Shown here piece after piece: positions 49,754-63,384 of a stretch of 64,000 bases of DNA. Origin of the DNA: Prunus persica. Lineage: Eukaryota; Streptophyta; Magnoliopsida; Rosales; Rosaceae. The stretch covers positions 14,423,248 through 14,487,247 of the forward strand of contig NC_034010.1 in NCBI RefSeq assembly GCF_000346465.2. Reading direction: 5' to 3'. The notes under the pieces were generated by a model. It saw only the letters and a list, made by a program, of their open reading frames with translations. It was not told the origin of the DNA and did no database searches. Made by a program: the position numbers and the translations under genes. The first letter of the stretch is position 1. Every line of letters begins with the position of its first letter.

Positions 49754-51881
49754 TGTTTTCTTCCTTTGCCATTCCGAGGTCATCTGCAGGCCCAACTCCT
49801 TTTACAAAATTCCAGGAGAAGCTAGAAATCTGGAGGACCTTTAGAAAGTCAAACGTGTGATGGCCTGCTAATGCATGAGCGAACATAATTAGTACCCTGT
49901 TTAAATATATAGAGGATAATGGAGTTATAAAAATACAGGTTAAGGTGGAAAGAGTTAGATTGCAAAGCATGTGATTGTCATTTGAATCATACAATTGAGT
50001 TTTTTTACATTTGAAGAACCAATCCATGTTCTATACTTTAAGAACCAATCCAATTCTCCTCTCGCTTAATTAATATCGCCAACACATATTGCTCACTAAT
50101 CAAATGTTTGAGTTGAAGCAATTCAATGAGAGGTCCTGAAGACTAATGACCGGAATGAGCCACTGAATCTGTGGTGCTTTAGGTTGTAAAAGAATATCAA
50201 ATTGGAAAAAGCTATAGAGTGCTCCAAAATGTTATAGACCCATATATTTTAAGACAAGCAGATTTCTTGTGTAACTCATATCTAGTCCTCCAGAAACTAG
50301 CCTTGTCATGTTGTTCTTAGAGCATAGAAAAATAGAGTTATGCCTGTACAACAGATGACAGATCAGTCAGTAACCGGTTCAGACAAGTCAAGTCACAAAG
50401 AGAAGGAAAAACCAAGTACCAGAAACACACCCCAACAAGATACTGGGAAATGTCCAAGTCGTATTCCTAGAACACAAGAAGTAGTTGCTGTTATCTCCTA
50501 TACTCCTTACATACCATTTTGGATATGCACTACAAGGAAATAAATCATTTTTGGCATATATGAGGCCCTTAGAATAATGATAAAATTTATACATGAAGAC
50601 ATATGAATTACACAGAGAGTCTGCAATACCAACATAAAAAGCATCAACCAGAACATCTTGGAACTCTTGTATTATCTCTTTCCAACCTAGGAGTTCCCTT
50701 GAAAACGATATCTGAGAATTTGTCTTTCCAACTGATTTAGCCAGACGGACAGTGTTAATTGCTTAATGTTGAAACGAAAACAACTAAACTCATCTGGAGA
50801 ATGAGTCCTCCATGTCATGCTCTACATTCCAATTTACTTTGACAACCACCAAATAAGAGAGATACTAGGGAACTGGTTGATTACTCCAGCATAAAGTCTT
50901 TAATTTCCTTATTTTATTTTTCGGAACCAGGAATAATAAGTTTTCTAAAAACTACCCAATTCTGCCATTAGAATTACAAACAAAGAACAGAAGGGGAATC
51001 AGGTCATAATTGGTGACTGCAACTTTATGAAAAAATATAGTTGGAGCATGGGATTGCATGTGCCTACATGTAAATGTTATTATTTCTACAAATCTTATTG
51101 AAGAAGTTTCTTCCTTGTTCTGATCTACAGGTATTTTAAAGACACTATTAAACAGAAGCAATTGTGCACCACCACAGAAGGTTCCTAAATTAATTGATAA
51201 CCCCTCTCAAATCCGCCATTAAATGAACTCCTAGGCTCTTTTTCTCACTCTCCATCTTTAGTTTGGACCAACAACATAAATCAGCTAGGAGATATGAAAC
51301 CCTATGGCATGTGCAAGTTTTCAAGACTTTCTTAAGAGTTCAGACTAGCTCAGAGATTTTCATGTTCTAACATAATCCTGGTTTCAGCACTAGATGAATT
51401 ATGAGATGGATAATTAATATGGCATAAATAATCCTAAAAAAGTTATATCACTGACTAGCTAGCTATTATTAGAACAGAATTAAGCCTGTGAATGCTTGGG
51501 TCAATAGTTAATGAGTAAAATCACGGGTTATAAACATAGACAAGCATGATCTATTTTCAAACAAATACTAAATGATTTTGTATAACAACAAACAGAAGGC
51601 TGCAATGATGCAGCCTCGTAAAATACAGAGTAAAATTTCAAAGATCAAGTAAGAGATCCTTTTTCCAACCACAAAATCATACATGTTAACGATATTAAAA
51701 GGGATATCTTAATTGGGAACTACAAATCACCGCATTGTGGTTAGGGCACACATTCTTGACTGAAGGGCTCAACTCAAGTTATTTAAGAGATGAAACATGT
51801 TTCATACAAGGATAACCCAGTCTCCATCCATAATTCCATCCCTAAATCTGACTGTATTCCTGAAACCTTGAATTACCAATT
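49754..51881. other. Intergenic region between convergent 4CL-like and PORR genes
   Basis: About 2.1 kb of AT-rich DNA with the 3' ends of both genes. No repeat boundary or gene recognised; frames at 50340-50543 and 50952-51161 look like chance. Confidence 0.6.
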
Positions 51882-53144
51882 TCAACTTCCATTCTCCAAG
51901 TTCTCTAACATTGGGATAACCCAGTCTCCATCCATTATACCATCCCCATCTACTTTGAACTCCTTGATTTCCTTTTGAGCTGGCATTTCTCTAGTATTTC
52001 GACTCCCTAGGAAAACAAGGTCCAACATTTTCCTCCGAACATCATATATCTGATTAGACTGAATGAGGCACCCTTTACTATATGCCTCTCTAAGAAAAAC
52101 AGTTAAACTATTACGTCTGGTTGATATGTAAAAAATTCCAGGGTGCTTCAAGATAAGCTCACGCACATTAACATCCATAGCGAAATCCCTCCGAAAATGA
52201 GCTAACCTTTCAACCTCAACCATCTTCTCTGTTGTCAAACTCAAGAACTCATGAAGAATACCAACCGCCCGTTTCTCATACCTCTCAATCCCTCCACAAG
52301 TACGAATGCGGACAGACTCTTTCCTGTCATAAGGCTTCACATAAGGAAGTCTTTGCCAATTCTTCAACTTATCTCTAAACCCAGCCTGGATCTCAAACCC
52401 CGTTGGGAAATTGATCGGGAATGCATACTTTGTCTCGAACTCACTCAACCACTTCTCTCTAAATTCCTTCTCTCTCCATTTCTCAATTTCAGCCACTTCC
52501 AAATTTTCATCTCTACTAATCAATTCTACAACCTCTAAATCAACCAACTTAAAATCCTTCGAATATTTACCAAGAATGGATTCCCTGAAATCCACAGGCA
52601 ACCCCAATTCTCTCCTAACCAACCTCAAAGCATGGAGATGAAGAGTGCCACTCACAGACATCATCAATAACTTCTTTACCCGACGGACAACTTCCAGCTC
52701 CAATTGTTTCATAGCATCTGCTTCTTCCTCTATTAAACCCATCATTTTCTTGCTTATCCTACAACACAAATTGCGCCGTACCGGATGTGTAAACACCTCA
52801 AAAACATGTGGGTATTTGTGAACAAAGGCGCCAATGCCGACATTAAGCCCCACGAGGTTCCTCCATCGGGACATTAGCTGTAAGGACACAAATGGTCCGC
52901 GCTTCCGACTGGACACGAGGACATGGAGTTTTAAGATGATATCGAGTTTCTTGAGGTGGGTTGTGAGCTTGTCTAGGTTTGAGTCCCTGGTTCGATCTTC
53001 TAAGCGTGTTTGGGCGGAAATTATAGGCTTTCTCCACCTCTTTTGCACAAATGAATTGAAGGGGCCAAACGGGGTCACTTGTGAGCTTAATGAGCAAGCT
53101 TTGAATTTGAAGAGGCTGAATTTGGAGCTTTCTAACAGCCTCAT
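51882..53144 (-). CDS. PORR-domain organelle RNA-binding protein (WTF1/WTF9-type)
   Basis: A single intronless frame of 420 residues. The N-terminus (MRLLESSKFSLFKFKACSLS) has the basic/hydrophobic character of a mitochondrial or plastid targeting peptide. The PORR (plant organelle RNA recognition) domain covers about residues 50-380. It has KLDIILKLHVLVSSRKRGPF, FVHKYPHVFEVF, LLMMSVSGTLHLHALRLVR, LGLPVDFRESILGKY and a closing HPGIFYISTRRNSLTVFLRE. Family members bind group II introns and help them splice in chloroplasts (WTF1) or mitochondria (WTF9, RPD1). The exact target RNA is unknown. The length is usual for the family. Confidence 0.93.
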   Translation of the reverse strand: MRLLESSKFSLFKFKACSLSSQVTPFGPFNSFVQKRWRKPIISAQTRLEDRTRDSNLDKLTTHLKKLDIILKLHVLVSSRKRGPFVSLQLMSRWRNLVGLNVGIGAFVHKYPHVFEVFTHPVRRNLCCRISKKMMGLIEEEADAMKQLELEVVRRVKKLLMMSVSGTLHLHALRLVRRELGLPVDFRESILGKYSKDFKLVDLEVVELISRDENLEVAEIEKWREKEFREKWLSEFETKYAFPINFPTGFEIQAGFRDKLKNWQRLPYVKPYDRKESVRIRTCGGIERYEKRAVGILHEFLSLTTEKMVEVERLAHFRRDFAMDVNVRELILKHPGIFYISTRRNSLTVFLREAYSKGCLIQSNQIYDVRRKMLDLVFLGSRNTREMPAQKEIKEFKVDGDGIMDGDWVIPMLENLENGS

Positions 53145-54609
53145 GGGGTCTGATTTCTCGTGGGTTGAGCTCCAAAACTTGAAAAGTTTTAAACTTTCTT
53201 CAGCTCAAGGCCCACAAGAACCAAACTCTTTGAATCAAACAAAATTTGAGAAAAGGAAAACGAAGCAACTTTTTTTTTTTCATACAGAGTGAGCTAGCAA
53301 GAGACAAAGAGAAGGCTGACCAGTTATCGGAGGGCTGATCAGTGATCGTCAATATGAGCTTGGAAAACGAAGGCTTACGCATTTACAGCGTAAAGAGAAC
53401 CTTCGCAAACTGATGAATCGATGTTTGAAATTGCAACGACGAAGAACCAGAGGAGGAGCAACAATTCCAATACCACGCCAGGAGAGAGATGTATGGTAAT
53501 TGTCACAAATGGTACGGTAATTGTCACTTTAACTATTGTAATTTCAATTTTTTCAATTTTTCCTTTTAGTTATTTTCATTACCCTCTTGTCAAATATATA
53601 TATTTTGTTTTTCCATTGATGGAGAGTTTTATATTTGATTGTCTCTTACGTGAATTTAATTGGATGCACTTAAAAAAGTTTTGTGGTTAAAATTTAAATT
53701 TAAATTTTTCTACAATAGTGCCACCCATATACACTTGTTAAATATTTAATTTTCATCAATTTATGTAAACACCGTCCATGTGAACGTCACAACTCACATG
53801 CACTATTAATAGTGTTATAAAATTTAATAATTGTATTGAAATTAGACTTGATTACAATGAAAAATTATACCTAATCTAGAAGCGGAAGAACTCTGTTCGG
53901 AACGAAGAATTACCAACTCATACTAAATTATACTGCTTGCGAAGATTCTCGAAGAAAACCTCAAACTACTCTAATTCATATTTGATTCGTTAAATTAGAT
54001 TTATTAAGTTAACCAGTCAATTCTCATTGTAATCAAATAGATTTCAGATTTGAAATCTCAATCCTTCTAGTAATTCAATTTGCGACAGTATTTGTAAATT
54101 TGTAACACACAAAACCTGACTGACTTTAATCAAAGATTAGTGTAATGACGAGTTGGATTGGCCAAAAGAATTAAATATCACAAACCTTCACCGAGGCCGT
54201 GAGAATAAAAACACTTCGAACAACTGTATCTTACAAATCCTTACTCACGATCACTTCAGACAAGAATAGAAATCTGAAGATAGAAAAAATGATCAAATGA
54301 CTGATTATGGAATCCAAACAACAACGCTTTTATAGAAACATATTCCTATCTTAGACTGTATTTTTCATCCTTACACTATCTTAATACGAAAATCTTACTG
54401 TAGGGTCATCACTTCGAGATTTTCCATTCCGATGAAATGCAAATAGTTTCACATATTCTTCCGCTGGCCACTGCTGAGATCTGCCTGAGCTTCTTGTGAG
54501 AGTTGTCACAGATAACAGTCATAGGTGCTCCTCCCCAATTCAATATTTTGGAACCGACTTCCATTTTTTCCCCTTTTTCTCAGGACTTCATGCACTGCCC
54601 TTACAATTT
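53145..54609. other. Intergenic region between PORR and kelch genes
   Basis: Contains the PORR upstream region and, to the right, the kelch-gene 3' side. AT-rich; no repeat ends or genes recognised. Confidence 0.6.
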
Positions 54610-57600
54610 TTATGCATCGCCGCCGCCACCCCCAGCAATCCACCGCCAAACCCCGCCAGAACCTTGTCTCTGACCAGATGAGGCAAGCTCCATATCTTGT
54701 TCCAATGCAGATTTTTGTCCCCGAAGTGCCTGTACTTCATCCTCAATGGACTGCACCGATTCCAGTTTCTTTTGTAGTTCACTGATTTGAGCCTACAAAT
54801 AGAATATTGAAAAAGAATCAGCTACCATGTAAAACACATTCCATCTGTTAAAGCGCACGTCAATAATTGACCCAAGCCAAATAAGAAAAAAAACAAATGA
54901 TGGAAGGAGAAACCTCCAATTTAAAGCATCTTGATCTCTCAGCTATTAGTTGCCCTTGGACTGAATGAAGTTCCTGAAAGGGAAAGTTGAAAGGATGAAA
55001 AACTCTAAAACATGATAATCACCTTGCTAGTGTATCTAAGGAGCATACCTTGGACAACTCAGCATGAGTATTGTTGACTTCTTCAATCTCCTGCCCGAGC
55101 CTAGAATTTTCTGTCTTGACTTGTGAAAGCGACAATTCCAGCACGCTTTTCTCCTCTGTAAGTGTTTCTAGGTCAATTGTGAAATCTTGTTCATAATGAT
55201 GGTTTTCAGCCCCCTTGGAGTTCAATTCTGCTGTCTTGAAATCTAATTTGTCTATTTTAGTTAAGGCATATGCAGCAGTGACAGAAGCTGCTGCTGCAGC
55301 TGCTGCTGGTGACTGGAATATCTTTGGTTGTAATGAGTCCCTCGGTTTGGGCATCATTACAAAAACCTGTAAGAAAAGAAGAGGAAATAAACCAAATAAG
55401 AGAACAAATTACATTGACAAACTACATAGAAAATTCATGGAAAAACAGCTGTCTGCAAACTCAGAAGAGAGAACATTAGGCATCAATTAGGCTGTAAGAT
55501 TCGGCATCTAGTATTAGAGTACTACGCAGGAAGTTAACAAATAACCAAGTTATCACTCTAAATGGTAATTGTCCAGCATAAAGGGCGTATAAAACGTTAT
55601 GCACTAAGTTCTAATTTCCTTGTCTAGCATCTCTTATTACCTCTTTATATATGATATATATATATATAAATAAAAATGTGCGCTCAGTTCTAATTTTCTT
55701 ATTTATGTCAAATGCACCCATGTTCCATTTCATGGCTAAGACACCAGAAAGGACTATTTTTCAACCTTCTAATTACAAAAGAATGCAAGACAAAGATCAG
55801 ATAATAGGATTGGGGCTCAATCTTTAGTGTAATAAATACCCTTTTGGCACTACAGAGGGCAAGTGCATGCCCATCAACATCAAGATTGCAGCTTCTTTTT
55901 GGAGGGGAGGTTCCACTCATTCCTTACCCTTTTAGAGGGAGGTATTCATCTTTGATAGAAACCCTACCACAAAGTTGGTTCTAGGATTGGTGATCATAAA
56001 CTATCTTTCTCTTTCTGAGTTTTTATTATGTTCTTTTCTGTAACCATTATGCATCACCATATGCACAGTAACTGCACAACTCTGGGAGATCTTTTGTTTC
56101 AGGAAGTGTATCTTTGTCCTATTCTCTTCTCTAGCTACAAACCTTGGAGAACTGGTACAACAATAGTAGAGCCTTTTGAGATAGCACAGACAACTAGCAA
56201 ATAAATGCACATAAAGACAATTTATTTAACCGGTCGAATGCACAAATTTGACCATGTTGCACTATACTACCGGAGATTTTTCTTTTCTAAAAGGTGCCAT
56301 TCTCAAACAAACTTGGATGGAGTTACAACTTTTACATAAACAAGCTCCAAGAAAACTTTAAGCCTGACTCAAATTATTTTTATCCTGACTTGTTTTAGGG
56401 TGGTACTACAAATCATCATGTCCACTTTCCCATTGCTACCTCAAGATGAGTATTGCTTTCATCTAGATGTTGATCGCCATGGCCCATGTATCTCAAGTAG
56501 ACACCATATCCACATATCAGATTAGACAACTTCAATTATGAGTCATGCGGAAGTTACTGGTCACAAAACTAACATTACTGCATTTTAAATATGCAAAATA
56601 TAATGCACTTGATAACTTGTATTCATACAATATAGACTTCTGAGTAATGAACATGAAATCTGTCATTAACATACCTCATTGCTATAGTTCCCATTATAGC
56701 CACCAAAGGCAACCAAATGCTTCTTTCCATCAATAGTCACTGAGCAGACACTGAGTCCCTGTTTCCAAACCATATTCTTAAGTGCAAACCAATATAATAG
56801 AATTTCATGTTTACTCATATTAGAGTATTGACACTCAACCCTAACAGATACAGACTATACGAAAACGAACAGACTTTTTTTTATGACGTACATGACTAAG
56901 TAATAGGCACAGACAAAACACAAGCAGAAAGAAATATAAAATAAAGAATTGGACCTTTAACCAAATTCTATATTCTTAAGGGGCTTTTTTGAAAGAGGGG
57001 AGCTTTGCTTTCCACAAATACTAAGATCTCATCACTATTCTATCACATTCTATTTCTCCTTTATTTTTCTTAACATTTTCTCTCTTACTTCACATGCTTA
57101 TTCCTGTTTCCTTTACCTTTATGTATATTTTACAGTTTCAGAAATGTTTCAGAACGCATTTAATTTCTTTCTAGCACTCCATATTTTCTTATGGAATTAT
57201 TGCTTAAGAATATTCGCATTGTCATCACTAGCATAGTTTGTGTAAAGGGTGAACCGCTTTTTTCTTTTCCTTCTGAGGATTGAAAGAATGAGCCGCTGAA
57301 TGAGAAGAATTTAAAAGGTATAAAATCTAGCCAATTATGCAGGTATGAATGGCATATGTATCCTTTCCATCCCGTATATTACTAACTATGATCACTGCCA
57401 TGTTCCTGAAGTATTTTTATGGAACTGTATCTCAACCCATGTAGTCATCCAACTTTCTTTTAAAACTGAAACTTGTAGAAGAAACATATATATAATCAAA
57501 GAAAGGAACAGACCTCACTTGCAAGTGCATCCCTGTGCTTCACACTGGTTGGCACTGACCACACTAGCTTAGACATATTTAATACCAGAGTTTCTGGGCA

Positions 57601-60382
57601 ACCTGTAACATTTTATAGTTTGTATCATAAAAGCTAGCAAAGGAAATGTATCAACAAATCAGTAAAAGCCACAAGAGTACATATTAAGTGAATAAGTTGT
57701 TTCATTATAGATTTCAGTAAAGCATATAATTATGTGTACCATTTTTGTTATCTCCACCGCCAACTATATACCAGTTTTCATCAATTGTTATACCAGCATG
57801 ACCAGCCCTAGGAGTGACAAGTTCACCCTGAACTTGTGGCTGGGACCACTCCATCTGAAAAATAATGACAAATTGTGGGAAAGAAACAAAAAAGATTGAT
57901 AATACAACAATTAATATGTGCAGCTTAAAAAGCATGGAGAATCATATTGTTGATATAGGACGAAGTAATTACATTTTCAAGGTATGAAAGAAAACCTTCA
58001 AAACTATGGTCCTCTCAAACTATAAATAATAAGTTCAACAAAAACTCTAACATCCCAGGACGTATGGGATATGGTAGAAGGCAAATGGACAGACTCAGCA
58101 ATTAGATACTTTGCTCTTCATAAGAACCTAATTCTCTTATTGTCCAAAAGCCCGACAAGAACTTCTATTTGATGAATGCAGCCCACCACTGATTTGTATG
58201 AAGTTTGAATCTTCTGATCTCAAGAGAGTATACAGATAGAGTAAAAAGAAACATAAGAGTCTTCTTTCATTTAATTACAGGCAGGATAGAAGCAAAAAAT
58301 TTGAGAAGCTTGTATTCATGCATAGAAAAATAGCTCTTACAATAAATATCAATTTTGGTATAAATATAAAGTGAAAATAATTTTCAATATGGTCTCAAAA
58401 GGGTTGGTAGGTAATAGTTGTCTTGCCAGACAACATAATAATTACCAACTAACAACGTTCTACATTCAATTTGAACAAAGACCTCCAATATGCTTCTAGC
58501 CCAGAAATCCACTTGTCAACAGAAAAACAACAAATTAAAACATTTTCAAATGCACAGTTTGTAGACTAGTTTTAATGTGATCGGTAAACAACTTACTGTT
58601 TGCAAGTCAAGTACATGAAGATCATTGAAGAAAGTATCATGAGAACAACCACCAAAAATTTGAAGGTAGCGTTCTGCATGTACTGCAGCTGTGTGATCGA
58701 ATCTGGGAGCTGGAGGTGTCTGCCTATCATAACACAAGAAAGTAATGCATAACTCTTCGAAAAGCACGGCATAGAAGTAGTTTCAAATAAAAGTATAAAG
58801 ATACTTACATTGCTTCCACCACATCCCAGGTCATTGTCTCTAGATCCAGAATATTAACATCATTCCACAATCTTCTACTCCTGTCTTCTCCACCGAACAT
58901 TATCAGTCTAGAACCAACCAGTGTTGTGGACTGCCCCCCACGAGCTACCTGAAATATAATTGGCATGCGTACCAAACAGTTTCATTTACCACAGAACAAA
59001 ATCAAATATATTAGAGCAAACAAATTAGAGAAGGAATATCACATATTGAGATCCATTATATGGTCTATTTTCACTTTGTACCATGTGGGCAAAAATCACT
59101 TTGCCATCACAAAATTATTCGGGTGTTACAGCTGAGATGGATGTAACATCCATGTGAAATGCACTTGCCTAGGGAAAGTTTATTTTATGCAACTTGAAAA
59201 AAAAAAATATGGCAAAGTGATAGCACAGGGGCAAAAGTATAATTCACCCAACTTTGAAACAAAAATAAATAATAAATAATGAAACAGTTGAAAGCACAAA
59301 GCACAAGGAAAAACATGGATTTGATCATCATACCGGAACTTTTCCTGAGGTCTCCACGATGCCACAGAGGTGCGTTTCCAGATCAATGACCCACACTACA
59401 AGTCCATTAACATTGCATAAGGATTTAACAATATGGAAATTAAAGTGCACTATCAAATGTCTCAGGAGAGATCTACACTATCCATGAACTAACAATATGG
59501 CTGTTGAAGTAACAAACCTATTATTTTGTCAGACAATTTCTTCGAATTTCCACCAAGAAGAAGAATTTTGTTTCCCCACTTAACCTATTAAGACAGAAAC
59601 AAAATTGTTCAACTGCCTACTGAAAACCAAACAAAAGGAGTATAGGGCAAATATAAACAAATAAATACACACAAACGCAAAATTGTGCACATGAATTTTT
59701 ACCATATTATGAGCAGAGATGGCTGGAAGAACTTCCTGCAAGCCACTGTCTTCAAATTTATCGGAATTGGGTTTCAGTTTTATATTAGACCATAACAAAT
59801 TTCTAAAGTCAAAGACCTGCAAGAAGAGTCCAATACTACATTACAGCAAAAGAAGGACCTCAAAGTCAAAAAGAAATTGAGCATGTACAATACCTGAACA
59901 TCGGATAGGTGCCTACCATTACGACTCCCACCAATAATGTATAATTTTTCATCGACTACTACAGCAGCATGCTATAGTGGAAAGAAAAACAGCATGGTAA
60001 GTATTTAGTCAACGATTTCTTTTTCTTTTTTTTCAAAACGAATAAAAAATATATTTGTGATAGATAATGAGTGTATATTTCATTAAAGATACACAAAAAG
60101 TTTGATTGTGCACTTACCATCAAAACAAAAGCTTTTTTGTGCACTTACCATCAAAACAAAAGCTTTTAATCTTACAAATCAAGGGGAAGAAAGAAAGTGG
60201 ACTTCAGAAGATATTTCCCTTTGATTTAATCTTAGAGTTTCTTTAAAATTGTAATATAGGTGTACCTTGTAGCGAGCCGGTGGTCGTGGACCAGAAACAG
60301 GGAGTGCTTTCCACTGGTCATAGGCCAAATCTGTTTGCCAATTGCTGCCATTGACATCTTTCTTAATCTCTTCTGTTCCCAT
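54610..60382 (-). CDS. Kelch-repeat/coiled-coil protein, ACBP4/5-like without ACB domain
   Basis: Thirteen coding exons (60382-60266, 59971-59894, 59816-59703, 59584-59518, 59395-59334, 58948-58809, 58723-58597, 57854-57740, 57602-57514, 56758-56675, 55366-55049, 54973-54914, 54792-54610) join in frame to 517 residues. Residues about 35-340 form kelch repeats: YIIGGSRNGRHLSDVQVFDF, ILLLGGNSKKLSD, RLIMFGGEDRSRRLWNDV, YLQIFGGCSHDTFFND, WYIVGGGDNKNG, LVAFGGYNGNYSNE. An Ala-rich linker (SPAAAAAAASVTAA) and a long coiled coil follow (SVQGQLIAERSRCFKLEAQI), then QGSGGVWRWIAGG. This layout equals the C-terminal part of Arabidopsis ACBP4/ACBP5, but the N-terminal acyl-CoA-binding domain is absent, as in the AT5G04420/AT5G18590 type. 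The biochemical role is not known. The start is the ATG at 60382; the exon begins at 60391. Confidence 0.93.
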
Positions 60383-60786
60383 AGAAGCCGTCTGCAGGTG
60401 AACCAATTGTTTTGGCTTGCTTCAGATATAGATCAACAAGAGAGTGCAGGACTACTAAAATAAGTTCACAGATGGAACTTCCATAAATTCTTTTCAAAAG
60501 AAACATATTCCTATTTGAGAGGATAGGAACAAAAAGCATCACCACTAGTTTCATTTCAGAAGCACTACGATACAGGCCCACTTGAACTTGTAGCCTATAG
60601 GAAGGAATCACCTAAAATGTAGCTATTGACATAGCAGAGCAATTTGAAAAGTGAAATACTAGTAATAGATGCATTAAACATTCTCTTGTGTAACACAGAG
60701 TATAACATGCGAACAAAGTGACAGAAAGGAAATTATAGTGGTTTGATCATGAGCAACAAACGCCTGTTACTGTTCGCAGGTTTCTG

Positions 60787-60818
<32 letters not shown>

Positions 60819-61916
60819 ATCTTCGCAAATTGGAGGGCTTCTACTTTGCAGGAGGCAGTTTTTTTGTCATCATAATGAAAATTTGTACCATTACCTGCAT
60901 TTATATTTGGCTTCAGTGACCACCTCGTCCTCTGTAATATCTGATTGCTAATATTAATCAAATTTTGTTTCAAATTATAAAAATTAAAACAAAAACAAAA
61001 AGACTGTTACTGCAACCAATATGGAGGATGCTGCCTTTAAAATTGAAGACTCCCAAGAAAGAAAAGGTATGTCAAAAAAAATGGGACCACCATGGCAAAA
61101 TGATTCATGATCTGAGATGACTGGTAGTACTCTTATCAGAAAAATGCTAAGTTGGGAAAAATCTCCTTCCTTTCCTTTTTTGTTTCCTCAGTTTAGTTCA
61201 ATTGCACAAGTAGCCTAATGATAATGGTTTTCGAAGGGACTAACAGGAACAGCGATTAAGCTCTGTTTATATGAAATTATGAAATCTACAGTAACCATCA
61301 AGCATGCCACAGAAACTAAAGAATTTATGTTATTTCATATTAATTAAAATGACCCAAAACGGTTCTTATTGATCAGGATGATTTATCCAAATACCAAGTC
61401 AACATGCTATTAGTTCTTTGCCATGTAATTACACAACTCCCTATCTGACAACATACATTTCATCCATTTTGGCAGAACTCATCGAATAAAATCTTTGTAA
61501 ACCTTGTTTGATTGACAGACATCATTTGACATGCGTCAACATATATGTTTTGTTGTATTTATTTTTAGAATTCTGCATATATGTGTTCAGCAACTTGCAA
61601 ATTATACAGTGTTTAAGTAAAATTCACTATTTTCCGGCACATAGCAACAATTAAAGAAGAAAATCAAGTATAAACAAAAATAAAAACTCATTTCACTTTT
61701 CAATCTTCCAAAACCAAAACCAACCCATCATAATTCACGTGAAATAAAGCTTAAACTTCCAAATTTCTACATAAAAATCTCAGAAACCGAAGAAAACTGT
61801 CCACATTCATCCATAAATCAACAAACAGACAATTAAACCAGCGACTAAATAAAAAATTCATCCATGAAACGAGTTCAGATTTGATATGGAAAAAATGAGG
61901 GGAGAGGTTTATGCAC

Positions 61917-62050
61917 CTGAAATTGTTAGTGAATACAATCGTTGGGAGGAGATCAGGGTCGAGATGGGCGGCCAGAGAGTTGGATCTGAAAGGCAATGTG
62001 AACGAGATCGGACGGTCAAGATTCGCTCATTCAGTTTGAAGGATCCAACA
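61917..62050 (-). other. Probable 5'UTR exon of the kelch gene
   Basis: On the minus strand a TTTCAG|GTGCAT donor at 61917 pairs with the CTGCAG acceptor before the first coding exon (60391), giving a 1.5-kb leader intron. The intron holds a T-run of about 36 bases at 60787-60816 and AT-rich DNA. The upstream limit is a guess. Confidence 0.45.
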
Positions 62051-62169
62051 CTAACGTTATGATCTCTGCATCAACAGGCGAGCAATTGCTCTGTGAGTGT
62101 CTCCGTACAGACAATGTAAACAGTAGAAGATTAAAGTCGACGTTTGGACTTGACACATATTTCTTTTTA

Positions 62170-62710
62170 GGCCAAAGTTACATTTTCTTCACTTTTCGTC
62201 CTGTAGTTTCAATTTTATCAATTGTGACTTGTAGTTTCAATTTTATCAATTGTCTTGTAATTTCATAATTATACCAATTCAAGAACAAGTAGCGAATTTT
62301 ATCAATTTCTTTCACAATGTCAAATGTATTTCCGTCATTATTGATTTTCACAGTCTCAAGAGTATTTCTGTCACTCTTGATTTTCACAATGTCAAGGTTG
62401 TGATGATGAATGCAAGTTTATTTGTCTGATGTAGGCTATTTGGATATAAAATTGGAATAAGAAAATTGAGATTAATTTCAAGGATAATCATATTTCTTTT
62501 TAGGTAATTATTATTATTATTATTATTATAGAACTAGAAATGGCATAAATAGACAAAAATAACCCTGCTATTGTGAAAGAAATTGACAGAATTCGTGACT
62601 TGTCCTTGAATTGCTACAATTATGAAACTACGAGGGCACAATTGACCAAATTGAAAGTACATGGACAAGAAAAATAGGTCAATTACAAGGACAAAAAATG
62701 ACTTTTAGCC
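62170..62710. mobile_element. 541-bp Mutator-like MITE with long inverted repeats
   Basis: A 9-bp direct repeat TTCTTTTTA flanks it (62161-62169 and 62711-62719). The ends are GGCCAAAGTTAC and, inward from the right, GGCTAAAAGTCA. The arms remain similar over more than 130 bases, for example TTTCATAATTATACCAATTC (left) and TTTCATAATTGTAGCAATTC (right, reversed), both followed by AAGxACAAGT. A 9-bp duplication with long inverted repeats is the Mutator-like pattern. No transposase; a TTA run lies near 62507-62530. Confidence 0.8.
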
Positions 62711-62722
62711 TTCTTTTTAAGG

Positions 62723-63164
62723 TTTTTTTTTTATAATCACGAATAGTCTTTGAACTTTTCAAAAGTTTTCATTTGAATCCTTCAACTTTATAATCAATCA
62801 ATTTGGTCCTTAATGTTTTGCTCAACACATCAATATAGTCCATCTCGTAGCATTTTGTCAAAATATTCGTTAAAATTGATCAGATGATCAACTTTAAAGT
62901 AGTATTTTCGTCAAAACATAGCCTATCTACCCATAACAAAAAGTAAATCTCACGTATTTTGCTCAACAAAGCTATCTGCTCTCATTAATGTAACTAAATG
63001 GAGAAAATATGATATTTTGGAGCAAAAATGTTAGTTTTATGACTAAAATGACCTATATTGTAATGAAAATGCCCTTTTAAAGTTGGTGACTTGATGACAT
63101 GAAATTTTAAAGACTAAAATGAGGGCCTTCAAAAAGTTCAGAGACTATTTGTGATATAAAAAAT
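62723..63164. mobile_element. Second inverted-repeat element next to the MULE MITE
   Basis: The left end TATAATCACGAATAGTCTTT matches the right end read inward, TATATCACAAATAGTCTCTG, and both continue GAACTTTT and CATTT. The arms are about 80 bases. It begins within a few bases of the preceding element's target duplication. The exact ends and duplication are blurred by T/A runs. Confidence 0.65.
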
Positions 63165-63195
63165 CATATGTATAAAGATTTCCTTTTATTAATTC

Positions 63196-63366
63196 AACAA
63201 AAAGGAGTCTAGTTAATAATTCACATACTTTTATATACATACATGTATATACTTTAAGTGGAATTATTAAAATAGTTTGTACTGATATAAATAAGACACA
63301 TTTTGGAAGTATTTTAATCAATTTATGCTATTTGTTTTTCTAAACAAAAAGGAGTCTAGTTAATAA
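63196..63366 (+). repeat. 24-bp exact direct repeat 123 bp apart
   Basis: The same 24 bases, containing AAAAAGGAGTCTAGTTAATA, occur at 63196-63219 and 63343-63366. The 123 bases between are AT-rich without clear inverted ends. Confidence 0.9.
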
Positions 63367-63384
63367 GACAGATTTGTTTCGCAA

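Noticed and set aside
52251..53292. Plus-strand frames opposite the PORR gene
   Set aside because: They are antisense shadows of an intact 420-residue gene and have no family resemblance.
60767..60973. Minus-strand frame with a poly-Lys end, possible retroposon tail
   Set aside because: The Lys run is only the T-homopolymer at about 60787-60816 inside a kelch-gene intron. No SINE promoter boxes or target duplication were found.
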